Source: Roseomonas genomospecies 6
GTDB taxonomy: Bacteria > Pseudomonadota > Alphaproteobacteria > Azospirillales > Azospirillaceae
Direction: 5' to 3'
Length of the DNA: 64,000 nt
NCBI RefSeq assembly: GCF_008365375.1
Contig: NZ_QOKW01000001.1
Coordinates: forward strand, 434,001-498,000
Below, one piece after another: positions 8,542 through 17,349 of the stretch. The first letter of the stretch is position 1. Each line of letters opens with the position of its first letter. The notes beneath the pieces were generated by a model. That model made no database searches. It had not been told where the DNA came from and saw nothing but the letters and a program-made list of their open reading frames with translations. The position numbers and the translations under genes were made by a program.

Positions 8542-10110
8542 ATGCTGACGACCATTCGCACCTGCGCTCGGCCTGCCCTGGGGGCGAAGGTGGCCGCGTG
8601 CCTCCTCGCCGGGCTGCTCGCCCTGCCGGTGCAGGCCGCGCCGTCCACCGCCACGGGCACGTCCACGGGCCGGGATGTCGTGGGAACCTGGATCGCGCGA
8701 ATCGACCAGCGCGCCGCCGAACTGGAGGGCATGCCCCGCGTGCAGCAAACCCGCGTGGGGTACGGCTCCGTCCTGAAGAAGGGCGACGGCGGGATGGTCG
8801 ACGTCGTGGCGCCCGGCCCGGTGCGCCCGTCCGATGTGCCGGAAGGCACGGCCCCCGCCGCCGGAACGGCCCCCACCATCGTCGTGACCCCGCCCGCCGA
8901 ACCCGCGCCGCAGGCCGATCCGTCCGCGACGCCCGGCACGGTGGTGGAGGTTCTCCCCCCGCCGCCGGCCCTGACCATCCAGGTGCGGGCGCGCACCGCC
9001 GACCGTGTCGGCCGCCTGTCCACCCGGCTGATCGAACTGGGCTTCCTGTCCCAGGACCAGTGGACGGACAGCTTCGACGACACTCTCGAAACGGCGGTCC
9101 GCGCCTTCCAGCTTTCCGAAGGGCTGATGCAGGACGGCAAGGTGGGCGAGGTCACGCGCCAGGCGCTGGACCGCACGCCGAAGGAAGCCGCCAAGCTGAT
9201 GCGCGGCGCCACGGCGTCGATGCGCGCCTTCCAGGCGTCGGTTCCGGACACGGTGCTGCTGGTCAACCTGCCCAGCCAGACCGTGAGCTACATCGAACGC
9301 GGCAAGCTGAACTTCACCATGCGCGCCGTGGTGGGCCGCCCGTCGCGCCAGACGCCCCTGCTGCAGGACCGCGTCACCAGCGTGACGATCAACCCCACCT
9401 GGACCGTGCCGCCGACCGTTCTGGTGGAGGACAAGCTGCCGGTCCTGCGCAAGAAGGGCAACACCGGCATCAAGGACGCCGTCGTCTATCTGGACGGGGT
9501 GGAGGTGGTGCCGGAGAGCATCAACTGGTGGCAGGTGTCGCCGGAGCGCATCCGCATCGTCCAGAAGCCGGGCGACGACAACGCGCTCGGCCGTTTCCGC
9601 TTCAACCTGACCAACGGCGACGGCATCTTCCTGCACGGCACCAACGATCCCCGGCTGTTCGAGCGCGACCTGCGCGCCGCCAGTTCCGGCTGCGTTCGGC
9701 TGGCCGACGCGCGGATGGTGGCGGAAACGCTGCTGCGCGCCGCCAAGCTCGATTCCGCGGCGATCGAGCGGCAGTTGGAGAGCGGCAAGACCAAGACCGT
9801 CTCCCTGCCCAACGCCGTGCCGGTCCGCTTCGTCTACTGGACGTCCACGGTGGAGACGGACGGCACCGTGCGGGTGCATCCGGGCATCTACGACGACGTG
9901 CCGACCACACCGGCCCCGTCCGCCGCGGCCCCGGCCGCGCCGTCCGCCGCCGGAACCGTCTCGGCACCCCGCCGTGTCGAGCCGAAACCCGTTCCCCCGA
10001 CCCCGGCGGCGGCCCCGCAGCAGGCCCCGGCGCCAGCCCAATCCTCGGCCACCCCGGCCCGCGCCGTCGGAACGCGCAACGGCGCGGAGGCCGTCCGCAC
10101 GGCCATGTGA
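8542..10110 (+). CDS. L,D-transpeptidase (YcbB-like) with peptidoglycan-binding domain
   Basis: 522 residues. The ATG at 8542 starts a good signal peptide (MLTTIRTCARPALGAKVAAC, cleavage after VQA); longer versions lack one. A low-complexity Pro/Ala linker is followed by a PG_binding_1 domain (about residues 153-210, RLIELGFLSQDQWTDSFDDT). The YkuD catalytic domain follows, with HGTNDPRLFERDL near 366 and the nucleophile motif SSGCVRL near 381. The C-terminal 90 residues are again Pro/Ala-rich. It makes 3-3 peptidoglycan cross-links, or attaches proteins to the wall, in the periplasm. A strong terminator follows at 10163. Confidence 0.92.
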   Translation: MLTTIRTCARPALGAKVAACLLAGLLALPVQAAPSTATGTSTGRDVVGTWIARIDQRAAELEGMPRVQQTRVGYGSVLKKGDGGMVDVVAPGPVRPSDVPEGTAPAAGTAPTIVVTPPAEPAPQADPSATPGTVVEVLPPPPALTIQVRARTADRVGRLSTRLIELGFLSQDQWTDSFDDTLETAVRAFQLSEGLMQDGKVGEVTRQALDRTPKEAAKLMRGATASMRAFQASVPDTVLLVNLPSQTVSYIERGKLNFTMRAVVGRPSRQTPLLQDRVTSVTINPTWTVPPTVLVEDKLPVLRKKGNTGIKDAVVYLDGVEVVPESINWWQVSPERIRIVQKPGDDNALGRFRFNLTNGDGIFLHGTNDPRLFERDLRAASSGCVRLADARMVAETLLRAAKLDSAAIERQLESGKTKTVSLPNAVPVRFVYWTSTVETDGTVRVHPGIYDDVPTTPAPSAAAPAAPSAAGTVSAPRRVEPKPVPPTPAAAPQQAPAPAQSSATPARAVGTRNGAEAVRTAM

Positions 10111-10162
10111 CGCCGGTCCTGACGCCGGTCCACGGGGAAACCGTCGCCGCGAACGCAGAAAA

Positions 10163-10188
10163 GGCGCCGTCTCGACGGCGCCTTTTTT
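10163..10188 (+). terminator. Rho-independent terminator after the L,D-transpeptidase gene
   Basis: GGCGCCGT and ACGGCGCC form an 8-bp GC stem around a CTCG loop (10163-10182), followed directly by six T residues. An A-run precedes it, so it could act in both directions. It lies 52 bp after the stop codon. Confidence 0.9.
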
Positions 10189-10243
10189 CGTACCCATCTT
10201 TCTTCTGGCGGCGCCCCTTCCCGCGCCGCGGCGGAGGTGCGCC

Positions 10244-10642
10244 ATGATCCCCTTCCCGGCACTCCCTTTCCCGGCATTTCTCTGGCCGGCTCCGGCCAGG
10301 CTGTGCGCCCTGCTCGTTGCGGCCCTGATGCTGGTCCCGGCACCGGCCCTGGCCGGCGGCTGGCATGGGGGAAGCTTCTTCGGTTTCAGCGTCACGCTGC
10401 CGCTGGCGTTCGGCTATCCGCCGCCCTTCTACGCCCCGCCTCCGCCCCCGGTGGTCTATGTGCCGGTTCCCCAACCCGTCCCGGCAGCCCCGCTGGCCAC
10501 CCGGACCTCACCGACCTATCTCGGCCCCGGAGGACGCTATTGCCGCGACTTCCAGATGCCCGGAATTGTCGGAGGGCGCCCGGCGACGCTCGTCGGAACG
10601 GCTTGCCTGGACCCGGACGGCCAGTGGCGGGTGGCCGGCTGA
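10244..10642 (+). CDS. Small exported protein with proline-rich centre
   Basis: 132 residues from the ATG at 10244, chosen for its GCGGAGGTG ribosome-binding site. A signal peptide (ARLCALLVAALMLVPAPALA) is followed by an aromatic/proline stretch (YPPPFYAPPPPPVVYVPVP). The C-terminal block GRYCRDFQMPGIVGGRPATL then VGTACLDPDGQWRV has the two-cysteine, 'G..CR.F...GTAC..PDG.W' pattern found in many alphaproteobacterial 17-kDa-antigen-like surface proteins. Probably periplasmic or outer-membrane associated; precise role unknown. Confidence 0.75.
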   Translation: MIPFPALPFPAFLWPAPARLCALLVAALMLVPAPALAGGWHGGSFFGFSVTLPLAFGYPPPFYAPPPPPVVYVPVPQPVPAAPLATRTSPTYLGPGGRYCRDFQMPGIVGGRPATLVGTACLDPDGQWRVAG

Positions 10643-10960
10643 CGGAGGGTTCAATCTACCCGCAATATCGGGATATCCCCAGAAGCTGTGGGTAACTCTG
10701 TGAGCGAATCCGGGAGCAACCTGTGAGCATGGCCGTGAATCCACGGCCTTCACCGTTTTGCCCAAATTTCAGGCACCTTGGAAAGGCCGAAATTGCACGG
10801 CTTTTGGGGGGTTGGACGGGTGTCGGCGCGTTTGGAAAAACAAAAAAGCAACATTCGGAGAGTCAAGGCCACCGTTCACGCCGATGTGCATAACTTGGGC
10901 TAACCCGGACCATTGGCCCCACCCACCGTTCCAAACACCCCGCGGTCGCGTCGCCGGGCT
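10643..10960. other. Convergent intergenic region with a small hairpin
   Basis: 318 bp between the convergent exported-protein and MarR genes. No credible gene is present. GGCCGTG (10731-10737) and CACGGCC (10742-10748) form a 7-bp hairpin with a four-base loop that may terminate transcription. The rest is moderately AT-rich and unremarkable. Confidence 0.4.
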
Positions 10961-11443
10961 TCAGTTGCACAGGCGGGCCAGCAGGTCGGCCAGCCGGGTC
11001 CGTTCGTCCGCGGACAAGCCGCCGGTCAGTTCGGCCTCCGCCCGCGCGATGGCCGGAGCCGCCGTCTCCACCACCCGGCGCCCGCTGTCGGCAAGGCTGA
11101 CGAGGTTGCGGCGGCGGTCCAGGCTGTCCGGGCTGCGCAGCAGGTAACCGCGGTCGGTCAACCGCACCACCACCCCCTGCATGGTGGCCGGGTCCATGGC
11201 GATGCTGCGGCCGAGGTCGATCTGCGACATCGGCCCGTGCTGGTGCAGCGCCGCCAGCGTCGCCCATTGCGGCGGCGTCAGGTTGAACTCGGCCAGGGCG
11301 TCGCTCAGCATCGCCGTGGCGCGCTGATGGACGCGGCGGATGCGGCTGTGGATGAATTCGGCGGGTACGGTGCAAAGGGGGATGTCGGAATCCTCCCTGC
11401 CGTCGGCAGCGTCTTTGCCGGCCCTTTCGGTCGGGAGCACCAT
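10961..11443 (-). CDS. MarR-family transcriptional regulator
   Basis: 160 residues. The central part LTPPQWATLAALHQHGPMSQ then IDLGRSIAMDPATMQGVVVR is a winged helix-turn-helix of MarR type, and DRGYLLRSPDSLDRRRNLVS is the wing with its DxRxR signature. Flanking helices would form the dimer interface. MarR proteins usually repress a neighbouring gene and release DNA on binding a small phenolic or oxidant. No obvious structural target lies beside it, although a 7-bp TGTTTCA/TGAAACA inverted repeat lies upstream at 11507-11545. The ligand is unknown. Confidence 0.88.
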   Translation of the reverse strand: MVLPTERAGKDAADGREDSDIPLCTVPAEFIHSRIRRVHQRATAMLSDALAEFNLTPPQWATLAALHQHGPMSQIDLGRSIAMDPATMQGVVVRLTDRGYLLRSPDSLDRRRNLVSLADSGRRVVETAAPAIARAEAELTGGLSADERTRLADLLARLCN

Positions 11444-11560
11444 GAACCCAGCGGCCTCGCGTCAATGAACGACACGTTGGCCTTTAGCACCGATCTGTGT
11501 CGGTTGTGTTTCAGGAGCGACTTACTACGTTTCGGTCTTGAAACATAACCGGGAGCCGGG

Positions 11561-11749
11561 TCATTCTGCCGCACGACCGAGCGGCGGCACGGCCCCGACG
11601 CGCCCCTCCCGCCCCTCCAGGTCGATGAGTTGGACCATCCGGCGCTCCACCGCGACCAGATACTCGCGCGTTTCCAGGCCGCGGCATTCCCGGCTGTGCC
11701 GGCGCAGCACGGTGATGGCCCGGTAGGAAGGACTTTGGCTCCACGGCAT
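11561..11749 (-). CDS. Small hypothetical protein
   Basis: 62 residues, starting MPWSQSPSYRAITVLRRHSR and continuing with a charged helical segment (ETREYLVAVERRMVQLIDLE). It lies on the same strand as, and 117 bp upstream of, the MarR gene. The amino-acid mix looks natural for a short regulatory or structural protein, but no family was recognised and the ribosome-binding site is weak, so it may not be expressed. Confidence 0.4.
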   Translation of the reverse strand: MPWSQSPSYRAITVLRRHSRECRGLETREYLVAVERRMVQLIDLEGREGRVGAVPPLGRAAE

Positions 11750-11949
11750 GGTCGGCTCGTGCGGAAGGACGGTGGCGTGGGCAATGATTACAACTGAGAA
11801 ATATTACGGGAATGCGAGCGGCGCCATCAAAATTTGCCGTTGCAGACGGGACCCTGAGTTGCCCGGAGTGGTTACGTCATCGCCCGCCGTGACGCAGAAC
11901 GGGGATCGCCTGTTTGCCGGGATCAATAGCATTGAGAGAGGCGGCGCGC

Positions 11950-12090
11950 ATGCGTACGACCGGCGGGTTGATGGTGATGGCCGCCCTCGCTTTTCTGGTG
12001 GCGGTGGCGTCCTACGATCCGACGCCGGTGCGCGTCGTGGTGACCGCCCTGTGCTGCGCGCTGGCCGGATTCTTCCTGGGGCGACGTTGA
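11950..12090 (+). CDS. Small predicted membrane protein
   Basis: 46 residues. GAGAGAGGCGG upstream gives a good ribosome-binding site for the ATG at 11950. The sequence has two hydrophobic segments, GLMVMAALAFLVAVASY and VVVTALCCALAGFFLG, separated by a short DPTPVR turn and ending in two arginines. This predicts a hairpin membrane protein with a positively charged tail. Function unknown; no family recognised. Confidence 0.6.
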   Translation: MRTTGGLMVMAALAFLVAVASYDPTPVRVVVTALCCALAGFFLGRR

Positions 12091-12281
12091 GTTCCCGCTC
12101 CGGAACGAATTGGAGTTAACCGGGTCGTTAATCGTTGCATCTCGGGACCCATGTGGCATGAACGAACTGTGGAGTTTGAAGAACATCCACAGCCTGCGAT
12201 CCCATGCTTGCCGCCTCCCGTGACGGTTCGCCCCGCCCGGAAGCAACGAAGTCCGCCATCCCTCATCAAATTTCCTTGGCG

Positions 12282-15155
12282 ATGCCCCACTATCTGCGAC
12301 TGTTTCTCTTGCTCGTCGCCGCCGTCGTGCCGCTCGCCGCTCTTCAGTTCACGACGCAGAACAGCCTGCGCCAGGATCGGGAGAACGAGGTACGGAACGA
12401 AACGCTTCGCCTTCTCGATCTGTTGGACGCCGAGCAGCAGCGCATCGCCGCGGAGGCGCGGCAGGTGCTGGCGACGATCGTCGAATCCGGTGTGCCGCAG
12501 GCGGGGTCGCCGGCCTGCCAGGACACCATGGACCGGCTGCGCGCCCGCTACCCGGCCTATCTGTCGGTGGAGGTGGCCGACCGGCAGGGCCGGGTGTGGT
12601 GCGCGACCGATCCGGTCTCCCTGGGCGTCGATCTCGGCGGCATCCGCACCTTCCAGAACGCGCTGGCCACCGGCGCGCTGATCACGGGCGAGTATGGGCT
12701 GCGCTATTCCGACAACCGCCCGATCCTGCCCTTCCGGCTCGCCTATCCGTCCGAGGACGGCGCGGCGGGAGGCCAACCCGGCGGCCAGGCGGGAGGCGTG
12801 GTGACGGTGCTCCTGGACGCCCGCTGGCTGGAGGAGAATTTGGGCGGGCGCTCCCTTCCCGCGGGCATGGAGATGGTGATCGCCGACCGCCAGGGAAACG
12901 CGGTGGCGCGCCTGCCGGAGATGCCCGAGGCCATCGGCGGCCCCCTGCCCACCCCCATGCTCCAGGCCATGCGGGAGGCGCGGGGCTCGCGGTCGGTGGC
13001 CTCCTTCGACCTCGACGGGGTGGAGCGGATGGTGGCCTCGGCCCCCCTGGACACCGGCAGCCGCGAGTCGATGATCGCCATCGGAATCGACCGCGACGCG
13101 GCGATGCGCCCGGTTCTGGACAGCATGGGCTTCTCTCTGGTCCTGTTCGGCGGCGTGCTCCTTCTGACCTGCCTGGGGGCGGCCTGGGGCATGCGGCAGT
13201 TCCTGCGCGTGCGCGAACGGATGCTGGAAACCGTGGTCGAGAAGGCGTCGGTCCTGGAGAGCACGACGGACGCCGTGGCCGAACTCGACCGGTCCTGGCG
13301 GATCGTCTTCGTCAACGAACGGGCGCGCGCGCTCCTGCCCGACGCGGGAAGCGCCGTGGGCCGGAACGGGCGGGAGGCCTTCGCGGAACTGATGGCCGGC
13401 GACGCCGGGCGGACCCTGCAACAGGCCATGGAGAACCGGGAGGCGGTGGAGTTCGAAACCCGGGGGCCGCGCAGCGGCGTCTGGTTCGCCGTCCGCGCCT
13501 TCCCCTCGCGCAAGGGGCTGGCCCTCTATTTCCGGGACGCCACGGAGCGCCGGCGGCTGGAGGACGAGCGAACGCTCCTCACCCGGCAGTTGGAGGCGGA
13601 GCGGAGCCTGCTGGAGGCGGTGCTGGACCATCTCCCCTCCGGCCTGCTGGTCGCGGAGGCGCCGACGGGGCGCGTGGTCAAGGTCAACGACACGGCGCTT
13701 CGCCTGCTCGGCGGCCCGCCGCCGCCCATCGTCGGCTCCGAATGCGGCAACCGGAAGGGCTGCGATGGGGGCGCCTGCTTCGGCGCGGGGCGCTGCCCGC
13801 TCTCCCGCGCCCTGCTGAAAGGCGAGACGGTGGAGCAGGAGGACATGCCCTACACCCACCCCGACGGCAGCGCGATGACCCTGTCGGTCAGCGCCACCCC
13901 GGTCCGCGACGCCGACGGGCGGGTGACCCTGGCGATCTGCACGCTGCGCGACGTCGGGGAGCGCAAGGCGATGGAACTCGCGCTCCAGCAGGCGAAGGAG
14001 GAGGCCGACGAGGCCAACCGCGCCAAGTCGAAGTTCCTCGCCGCGGCCAGCCACGATCTGCGCCAGCCGATGCAGTCCATGTTCCTGTTCACCGGCATCC
14101 TGCACCGCTTCATCCGCGACGAGCAGGGCCAGCGCAGCCTGGAGATGCTGGAGCGTGGCCTGGACACGCTGAAGGGGCTGTTGGACAGCCTGCTGGACGT
14201 GTCGCGGCTGGACGCCGGGGCCGTCGACCCGCGGGTGGAGCCCTTCGCGCTGAACGGGCTGCTGGACGAGATCGCCGCCTCCTACGCGCCGATCCTGGAA
14301 AGCAAGAAGCTGGCCTTCCGCATCGTGCAGGACCGGTCGGTGACGGTGCGCAGCGACCGCGTTCTGCTCGGCCGCATGGTGCGCAACCTTCTGGAGAACG
14401 CCGTCAAGTACACGGAACGCGGGGCGGTGCAGATCGCCGTCCGCACGAAGGAGGACCGGGCGCGGATCGAGATCAGCGACACCGGCATCGGCATCCCGCC
14501 GGACCAGTTGACCAACATCTTCGCGGAGTTCCACCAGATCAACAACCCGGAGCGGGACCGGGCGCGCGGTCTCGGGTTGGGGCTCGCCATCGTGCAGCGC
14601 CTGTCGTCGATCCTCGACCATCCGGTGGAGGTGAGGTCCCAGCCGGGCCGCGGTTCCGTCTTCGGCGTCACCGTTCCCCTGGCCGCGGTGGAAGCGCCGC
14701 CGCCCCCGCCGCCGATGACCGAATCCCCCTTCACCGGAGGGACCGAGGCGCCGCGCGCCCTTCTGGTGGACGACGACGCCATCGTCCTGCTGGGGCTTCA
14801 GGACATGTTCCGCGAATGGGGGTACGAGGTGCTGATCGCCGGCTCCACCGACGAGGCGGTGGCGAAGGTCGAGGCGGATGGCCGCATGCCCGACGTGATG
14901 CTCGTCGATTACCGCCTGCGCGAGGGGCGCGTGGGAACGGAGGCGGTGCTGTCCATCCGCGCCCTGGCCGGGTGGGACGTGCCGGCCATGATCCTGACCG
15001 GGGAGGCCGGCCCGGAATGCGAGACGGACGCCGCCGCCCACGGGCTGGAGGTGGTCCGCAAACCCGTGACTCCACGCCAGCTCCGGCGCGTGCTGGACCG
15101 GTCCATGGCGAAGCGCGCGGCGGCGGCGGCGGAGAGCGTCGGAACGGAGGCGTAG
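12282..15155 (+). CDS. Hybrid sensor histidine kinase with periplasmic sensor, two PAS domains and receiver
   Basis: 957 residues from the ATG at 12282 (an upstream ATG at 12204 is possible but precedes the first membrane helix by a charged stretch). In order: membrane helix 1 (residues 1-22), a periplasmic sensing region of about 250 residues, helix 2 (about 281-303), PAS 1 (about 323-420), PAS 2 (about 443-560), HisKA with the phospho-accepting His in LAAASHDLRQPMQS (about 591), HATPase with NLLENAVKYTERG, DTGIGIPP and GLGLGLAIV, and a C-terminal receiver with the Asp in VMLVDYRLREG (about 875). PAS 2 contains four close cysteines (CGNRKGCDGGACFGAGRC). No dedicated response-regulator gene lies next to it. 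The signal is unknown. Confidence 0.92.
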   Translation: MPHYLRLFLLLVAAVVPLAALQFTTQNSLRQDRENEVRNETLRLLDLLDAEQQRIAAEARQVLATIVESGVPQAGSPACQDTMDRLRARYPAYLSVEVADRQGRVWCATDPVSLGVDLGGIRTFQNALATGALITGEYGLRYSDNRPILPFRLAYPSEDGAAGGQPGGQAGGVVTVLLDARWLEENLGGRSLPAGMEMVIADRQGNAVARLPEMPEAIGGPLPTPMLQAMREARGSRSVASFDLDGVERMVASAPLDTGSRESMIAIGIDRDAAMRPVLDSMGFSLVLFGGVLLLTCLGAAWGMRQFLRVRERMLETVVEKASVLESTTDAVAELDRSWRIVFVNERARALLPDAGSAVGRNGREAFAELMAGDAGRTLQQAMENREAVEFETRGPRSGVWFAVRAFPSRKGLALYFRDATERRRLEDERTLLTRQLEAERSLLEAVLDHLPSGLLVAEAPTGRVVKVNDTALRLLGGPPPPIVGSECGNRKGCDGGACFGAGRCPLSRALLKGETVEQEDMPYTHPDGSAMTLSVSATPVRDADGRVTLAICTLRDVGERKAMELALQQAKEEADEANRAKSKFLAAASHDLRQPMQSMFLFTGILHRFIRDEQGQRSLEMLERGLDTLKGLLDSLLDVSRLDAGAVDPRVEPFALNGLLDEIAASYAPILESKKLAFRIVQDRSVTVRSDRVLLGRMVRNLLENAVKYTERGAVQIAVRTKEDRARIEISDTGIGIPPDQLTNIFAEFHQINNPERDRARGLGLGLAIVQRLSSILDHPVEVRSQPGRGSVFGVTVPLAAVEAPPPPPPMTESPFTGGTEAPRALLVDDDAIVLLGLQDMFREWGYEVLIAGSTDEAVAKVEADGRMPDVMLVDYRLREGRVGTEAVLSIRALAGWDVPAMILTGEAGPECETDAAAHGLEVVRKPVTPRQLRRVLDRSMAKRAAAAAESVGTEA

Positions 15156-15198
15156 CGTCTGATCCCCGCGGGACGTCCGCGGCACCCGGAAAGAAAGC

Positions 15199-15226
15199 GG
15201 CCCGCCGTCCGGATGAACGGCGGGCC
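15199..15226 (+). terminator. GC-rich hairpin after the hybrid kinase gene
   Basis: GGCCCGCCGT (15199-15208) pairs perfectly with ACGGCGGGCC (15217-15226) around an 8-base loop. It starts 44 bp after the kinase stop codon. There is no long T-run downstream, so termination strength is uncertain. Confidence 0.65.
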
Positions 15227-15467
15227 CTTGAGGTGCAAAACAGGGAGGCACACGCCCTTGGGGCAAAGTCAGAGTAGCAGCGGCGCCCACCCTGCGCGAA
15301 AGTGGGAAAGTCGTAGCCTGTGGCGCGTCCGGGGTGCGCCGAGGGGAACGGCGCCCCTCTCCGAAAAAATGATGGCCGCTGACGATTCTGCTTGAGCTAC
15401 GCCCGAGGCCCGGCTATATCGGCGCTCCCGCGTCACCCCAAGGGATGCGGGACAAAGAGCAGACGAT

Positions 15468-15554
15468 GCGCTTGTGGCGGAATTGGTAGACGCGCTAGGT
15501 TCAGGTCCTAGTGGCTGAAAGGCCGTGGGGGTTCGAGTCCCTCCAAGCGCACCA
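15468..15554 (+). tRNA. tRNA-Leu (anticodon CAG)
   Basis: 87 nt including the encoded CCA. The acceptor stem GCGCTTG pairs with CAAGCGC. The anticodon arm CTAGG-TTCAGGT-CCTAG shows CAG in the loop, reading CUG, the dominant leucine codon in this GC-rich genome. The long variable arm (GTGGCTGAAAGGCCGTG region) is as expected for a class II leucine tRNA, and TTCGAGTCC supplies the T-loop. Confidence 0.96.
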
Positions 15555-15585
15555 ACACTTCTCGGTGTTGGTCTGATCATAAAGT

Positions 15586-15661
<76 letters not shown>

Positions 15662-15667
15662 TCATGA

Positions 15668-15698
15668 AGCCGGCAACCCCGACGGGTTGCCGGCTTTT
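15668..15698 (+). terminator. Rho-independent terminator after the tRNA pair
   Basis: AGCCGGCAACCC (15668-15679) and GGGTTGCCGGCT (15684-15695) form a perfect 12-bp stem with a CGAC loop, followed by a short T-run. It starts 7 bp after the tRNA-Ala CCA end. Confidence 0.92.
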
Positions 15699-15862
15699 CC
15701 ATTTCCGCCGGCACGCATCCGGAATGGAACCGCTTCGCACTTGCGGCCCCGCCGCGCACCCCTCATCCTGACCGTCTCCTACCGGGGGAGAAGGGCTTGC
15801 CCGATCAGGCCCCTGCACACCCCTGGAGGTGGAATGGTCATGCAAGGGACAGGGAGCGTTTG

Positions 15863-17041
15863 ATGACGGATCGGTACGACGTCGTGATCGTCGGCGGCGG
15901 TGTGATGGGCTGCGCGGTTGCCTATTTCCTGGCGAGCGACCCCGGTTTCGGTGGAAGCGTGGCGGTGGTGGAGCGGGACCCGACCTACCAGCGCGCCTCC
16001 TCCGCGCTTTCGGCCAGCTCCATCCGGCAGCAGTTCTCGACCCCGGCCAACATCGCCCTGTCGCAGTTCGGCCTGTCCTTCATCCGCAACGCGACGGAGC
16101 ATCTGTCCGTGGACGGCGACGCGGTGGATCTGGGCCTGCGGGAGCCGGGCTATCTTTATCTGGCGACCGGGGCCGGGGCGGATATCCTGCGCCGGAACAA
16201 CGCCATCCAGCTTTCCTGCGGGGCCGATGTCGCCCTGCTCGCGCCGGAGGAACTGGCCGCCCGCTTCCCCTGGCTGTCGGTGGAGGGGATCGCGCTCGGC
16301 TCCCTGGGCCTGTCGGGTGAGGGGTGGTTCGACGGCTACAGCCTGATGCAGGCCTTCCGCCGCAAGGCCAAGGCGCTGGGTGTCGCCATGATCGCCGGGG
16401 AGGTCGCGGGCATCGAGACCGCCGACGGCAAGGTCGCGGCGGTGCGGCTGGCCGACGGGCGGCGGCTGTCCTGCGGAGTGGCGGTCAACGCCGCCGGGCC
16501 GCAGGCGCGCCGCGTCGCGACCATGGCCGGGCTGGAGCTGCCGGTGTCGGCGCGCAAGCGCTGCGTCTTCGTGTTCGACTGCCGCGAGGAGCTTCCCGGC
16601 TGCCCGCTGGTCATCGACCCCTCCGGCGTGTGGTTCCGGCCCGAGGGCAAGCAGTTCATCTGCGGCGCCCCGCCGCCCGCGGACCGCGATCCGGACACCG
16701 ACGACCTGACGGTGGACCACGACCTGTTCGAGGAGACGATGTGGCCGGCGCTGGCCGAGCGCGTCCCCGCCTTCGAGGCGATCAAGGTCACCAACGCCTG
16801 GGCCGGTTTCTACGAATACAACGAGATCGACCAGAACGCCGTCATCGGGCCGCACCCGGAGCTTCGCAACTTCCTGTTCTGCAACGGCTTCAGCGGCCAT
16901 GGGCTGCAGCAGGCGCCGGGCGCCGGGCGCGGGCTGGCGGAGCTGATCGCCACCGGCGCCTACCGCAGTCTGAACCTGTCGGCCTTCGCCTATGAGCGAT
17001 TGGTGGAGAACCGCCCCCTGCTGGAGACGAATGTGATCTGA
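15863..17041 (+). CDS. FAD-dependent oxidoreductase, glycine/D-amino-acid oxidase (DAO) family
   Basis: 392 residues; the ATG at 15863 follows AGGGAGCG. The N-terminus YDVVIVGGGVMGCAVAYFLA is the GxGxxG dinucleotide-binding fold, with VAVVERD closing the ribose-binding strand. The C-terminal NGFSGHGLQQAPGAGRGLAE is the second FAD contact of the DAO superfamily (as in sarcosine oxidase and FOXRED1-like proteins). It should oxidise a secondary or primary amine, or an amino acid, with FAD. The absence of partner subunits or a transporter alongside leaves the substrate open. Usual single-domain length. Confidence 0.87.
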   Translation: MTDRYDVVIVGGGVMGCAVAYFLASDPGFGGSVAVVERDPTYQRASSALSASSIRQQFSTPANIALSQFGLSFIRNATEHLSVDGDAVDLGLREPGYLYLATGAGADILRRNNAIQLSCGADVALLAPEELAARFPWLSVEGIALGSLGLSGEGWFDGYSLMQAFRRKAKALGVAMIAGEVAGIETADGKVAAVRLADGRRLSCGVAVNAAGPQARRVATMAGLELPVSARKRCVFVFDCREELPGCPLVIDPSGVWFRPEGKQFICGAPPPADRDPDTDDLTVDHDLFEETMWPALAERVPAFEAIKVTNAWAGFYEYNEIDQNAVIGPHPELRNFLFCNGFSGHGLQQAPGAGRGLAELIATGAYRSLNLSAFAYERLVENRPLLETNVI

Positions 17042-17042
17042 G

Positions 17043-17067
17043 GGAACGGGCGCCGGCCCGGCGGGTT
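17043..17067 (+). promoter_or_regulatory. Possible EcfG-type (general stress) promoter
   Basis: GGAAC (17043-17047) and GGTT (17064-17067) are separated by exactly 16 bp. The alphaproteobacterial EcfG consensus is GGAAC-N16/17-CGTT, so three of four -10 bases match. It lies 40 bp upstream of the small hydrophilic protein gene at 17107. Weak evidence on its own in GC-rich DNA. Confidence 0.3.
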
Positions 17068-17106
17068 GATGGGGTGACCTTTCCGAACGGAGCATGAGGC
17101 CCCGCG

Positions 17107-17262
17107 ATGAAGCAGCCCCACACCGAAGAGACCGTCAAGCACACCGACGACCAGCAGAACACCGGCAACCACAAGAAGCCGGATGCCCCCGACGCCAAGG
17201 GCGCCGACCGCTTCGGCGGCACCCGCAAGGGTGCGGAGAACGTGGAGCCGCCGAAGAAGTAA
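17107..17262 (+). CDS. Small hydrophilic, probably disordered protein
   Basis: 51 residues, beginning MKQPHTEETVKHTDDQQNTG and ending GTRKGAENVEPPKK. The ATG is preceded by GGAGCATGAGG. The composition (Lys, Asp, Gln, Pro, Gly; almost no hydrophobic residues) predicts an unstructured protein. Two other proteins of this kind are encoded in the window (27494 and 28619). Such proteins are often stress-induced in alphaproteobacteria, but no family was recognised. Confidence 0.6.
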   Translation: MKQPHTEETVKHTDDQQNTGNHKKPDAPDAKGADRFGGTRKGAENVEPPKK

Positions 17263-17349
17263 ACGACGCCGGAGGGGCTTGCACCGGCGGGGGAGGACGT
17301 GCCACATCCCCAGGCGCGTCCTTCTCCAACCAGGCCGGGTGCCCCTCCC

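Noticed and set aside
10681..10700. Possible DnaA box (TGTGGGTAA)
   Set aside because: A single one-mismatch copy in an ordinary convergent gap, with no origin features around it.
12107..12135. EcfG-like GGAAC...CGTT upstream of the hybrid kinase
   Set aside because: The spacing is 19 bp, outside the 16-17 bp required, so it was not listed as a promoter.
12012..15290. Long antisense open frame (1,092 codons) opposite the hybrid kinase gene
   Set aside because: It is antisense to a gene with intact kinase domains, has an Arg/His/Gln-rich composition typical of reverse-strand GC-rich DNA and no recognisable domain.
15269..15580. Short minus-strand frame with a GGTRTPT motif
   Set aside because: This is the well-known false protein produced by the reverse strand of tRNA genes; it overlaps tRNA-Leu.
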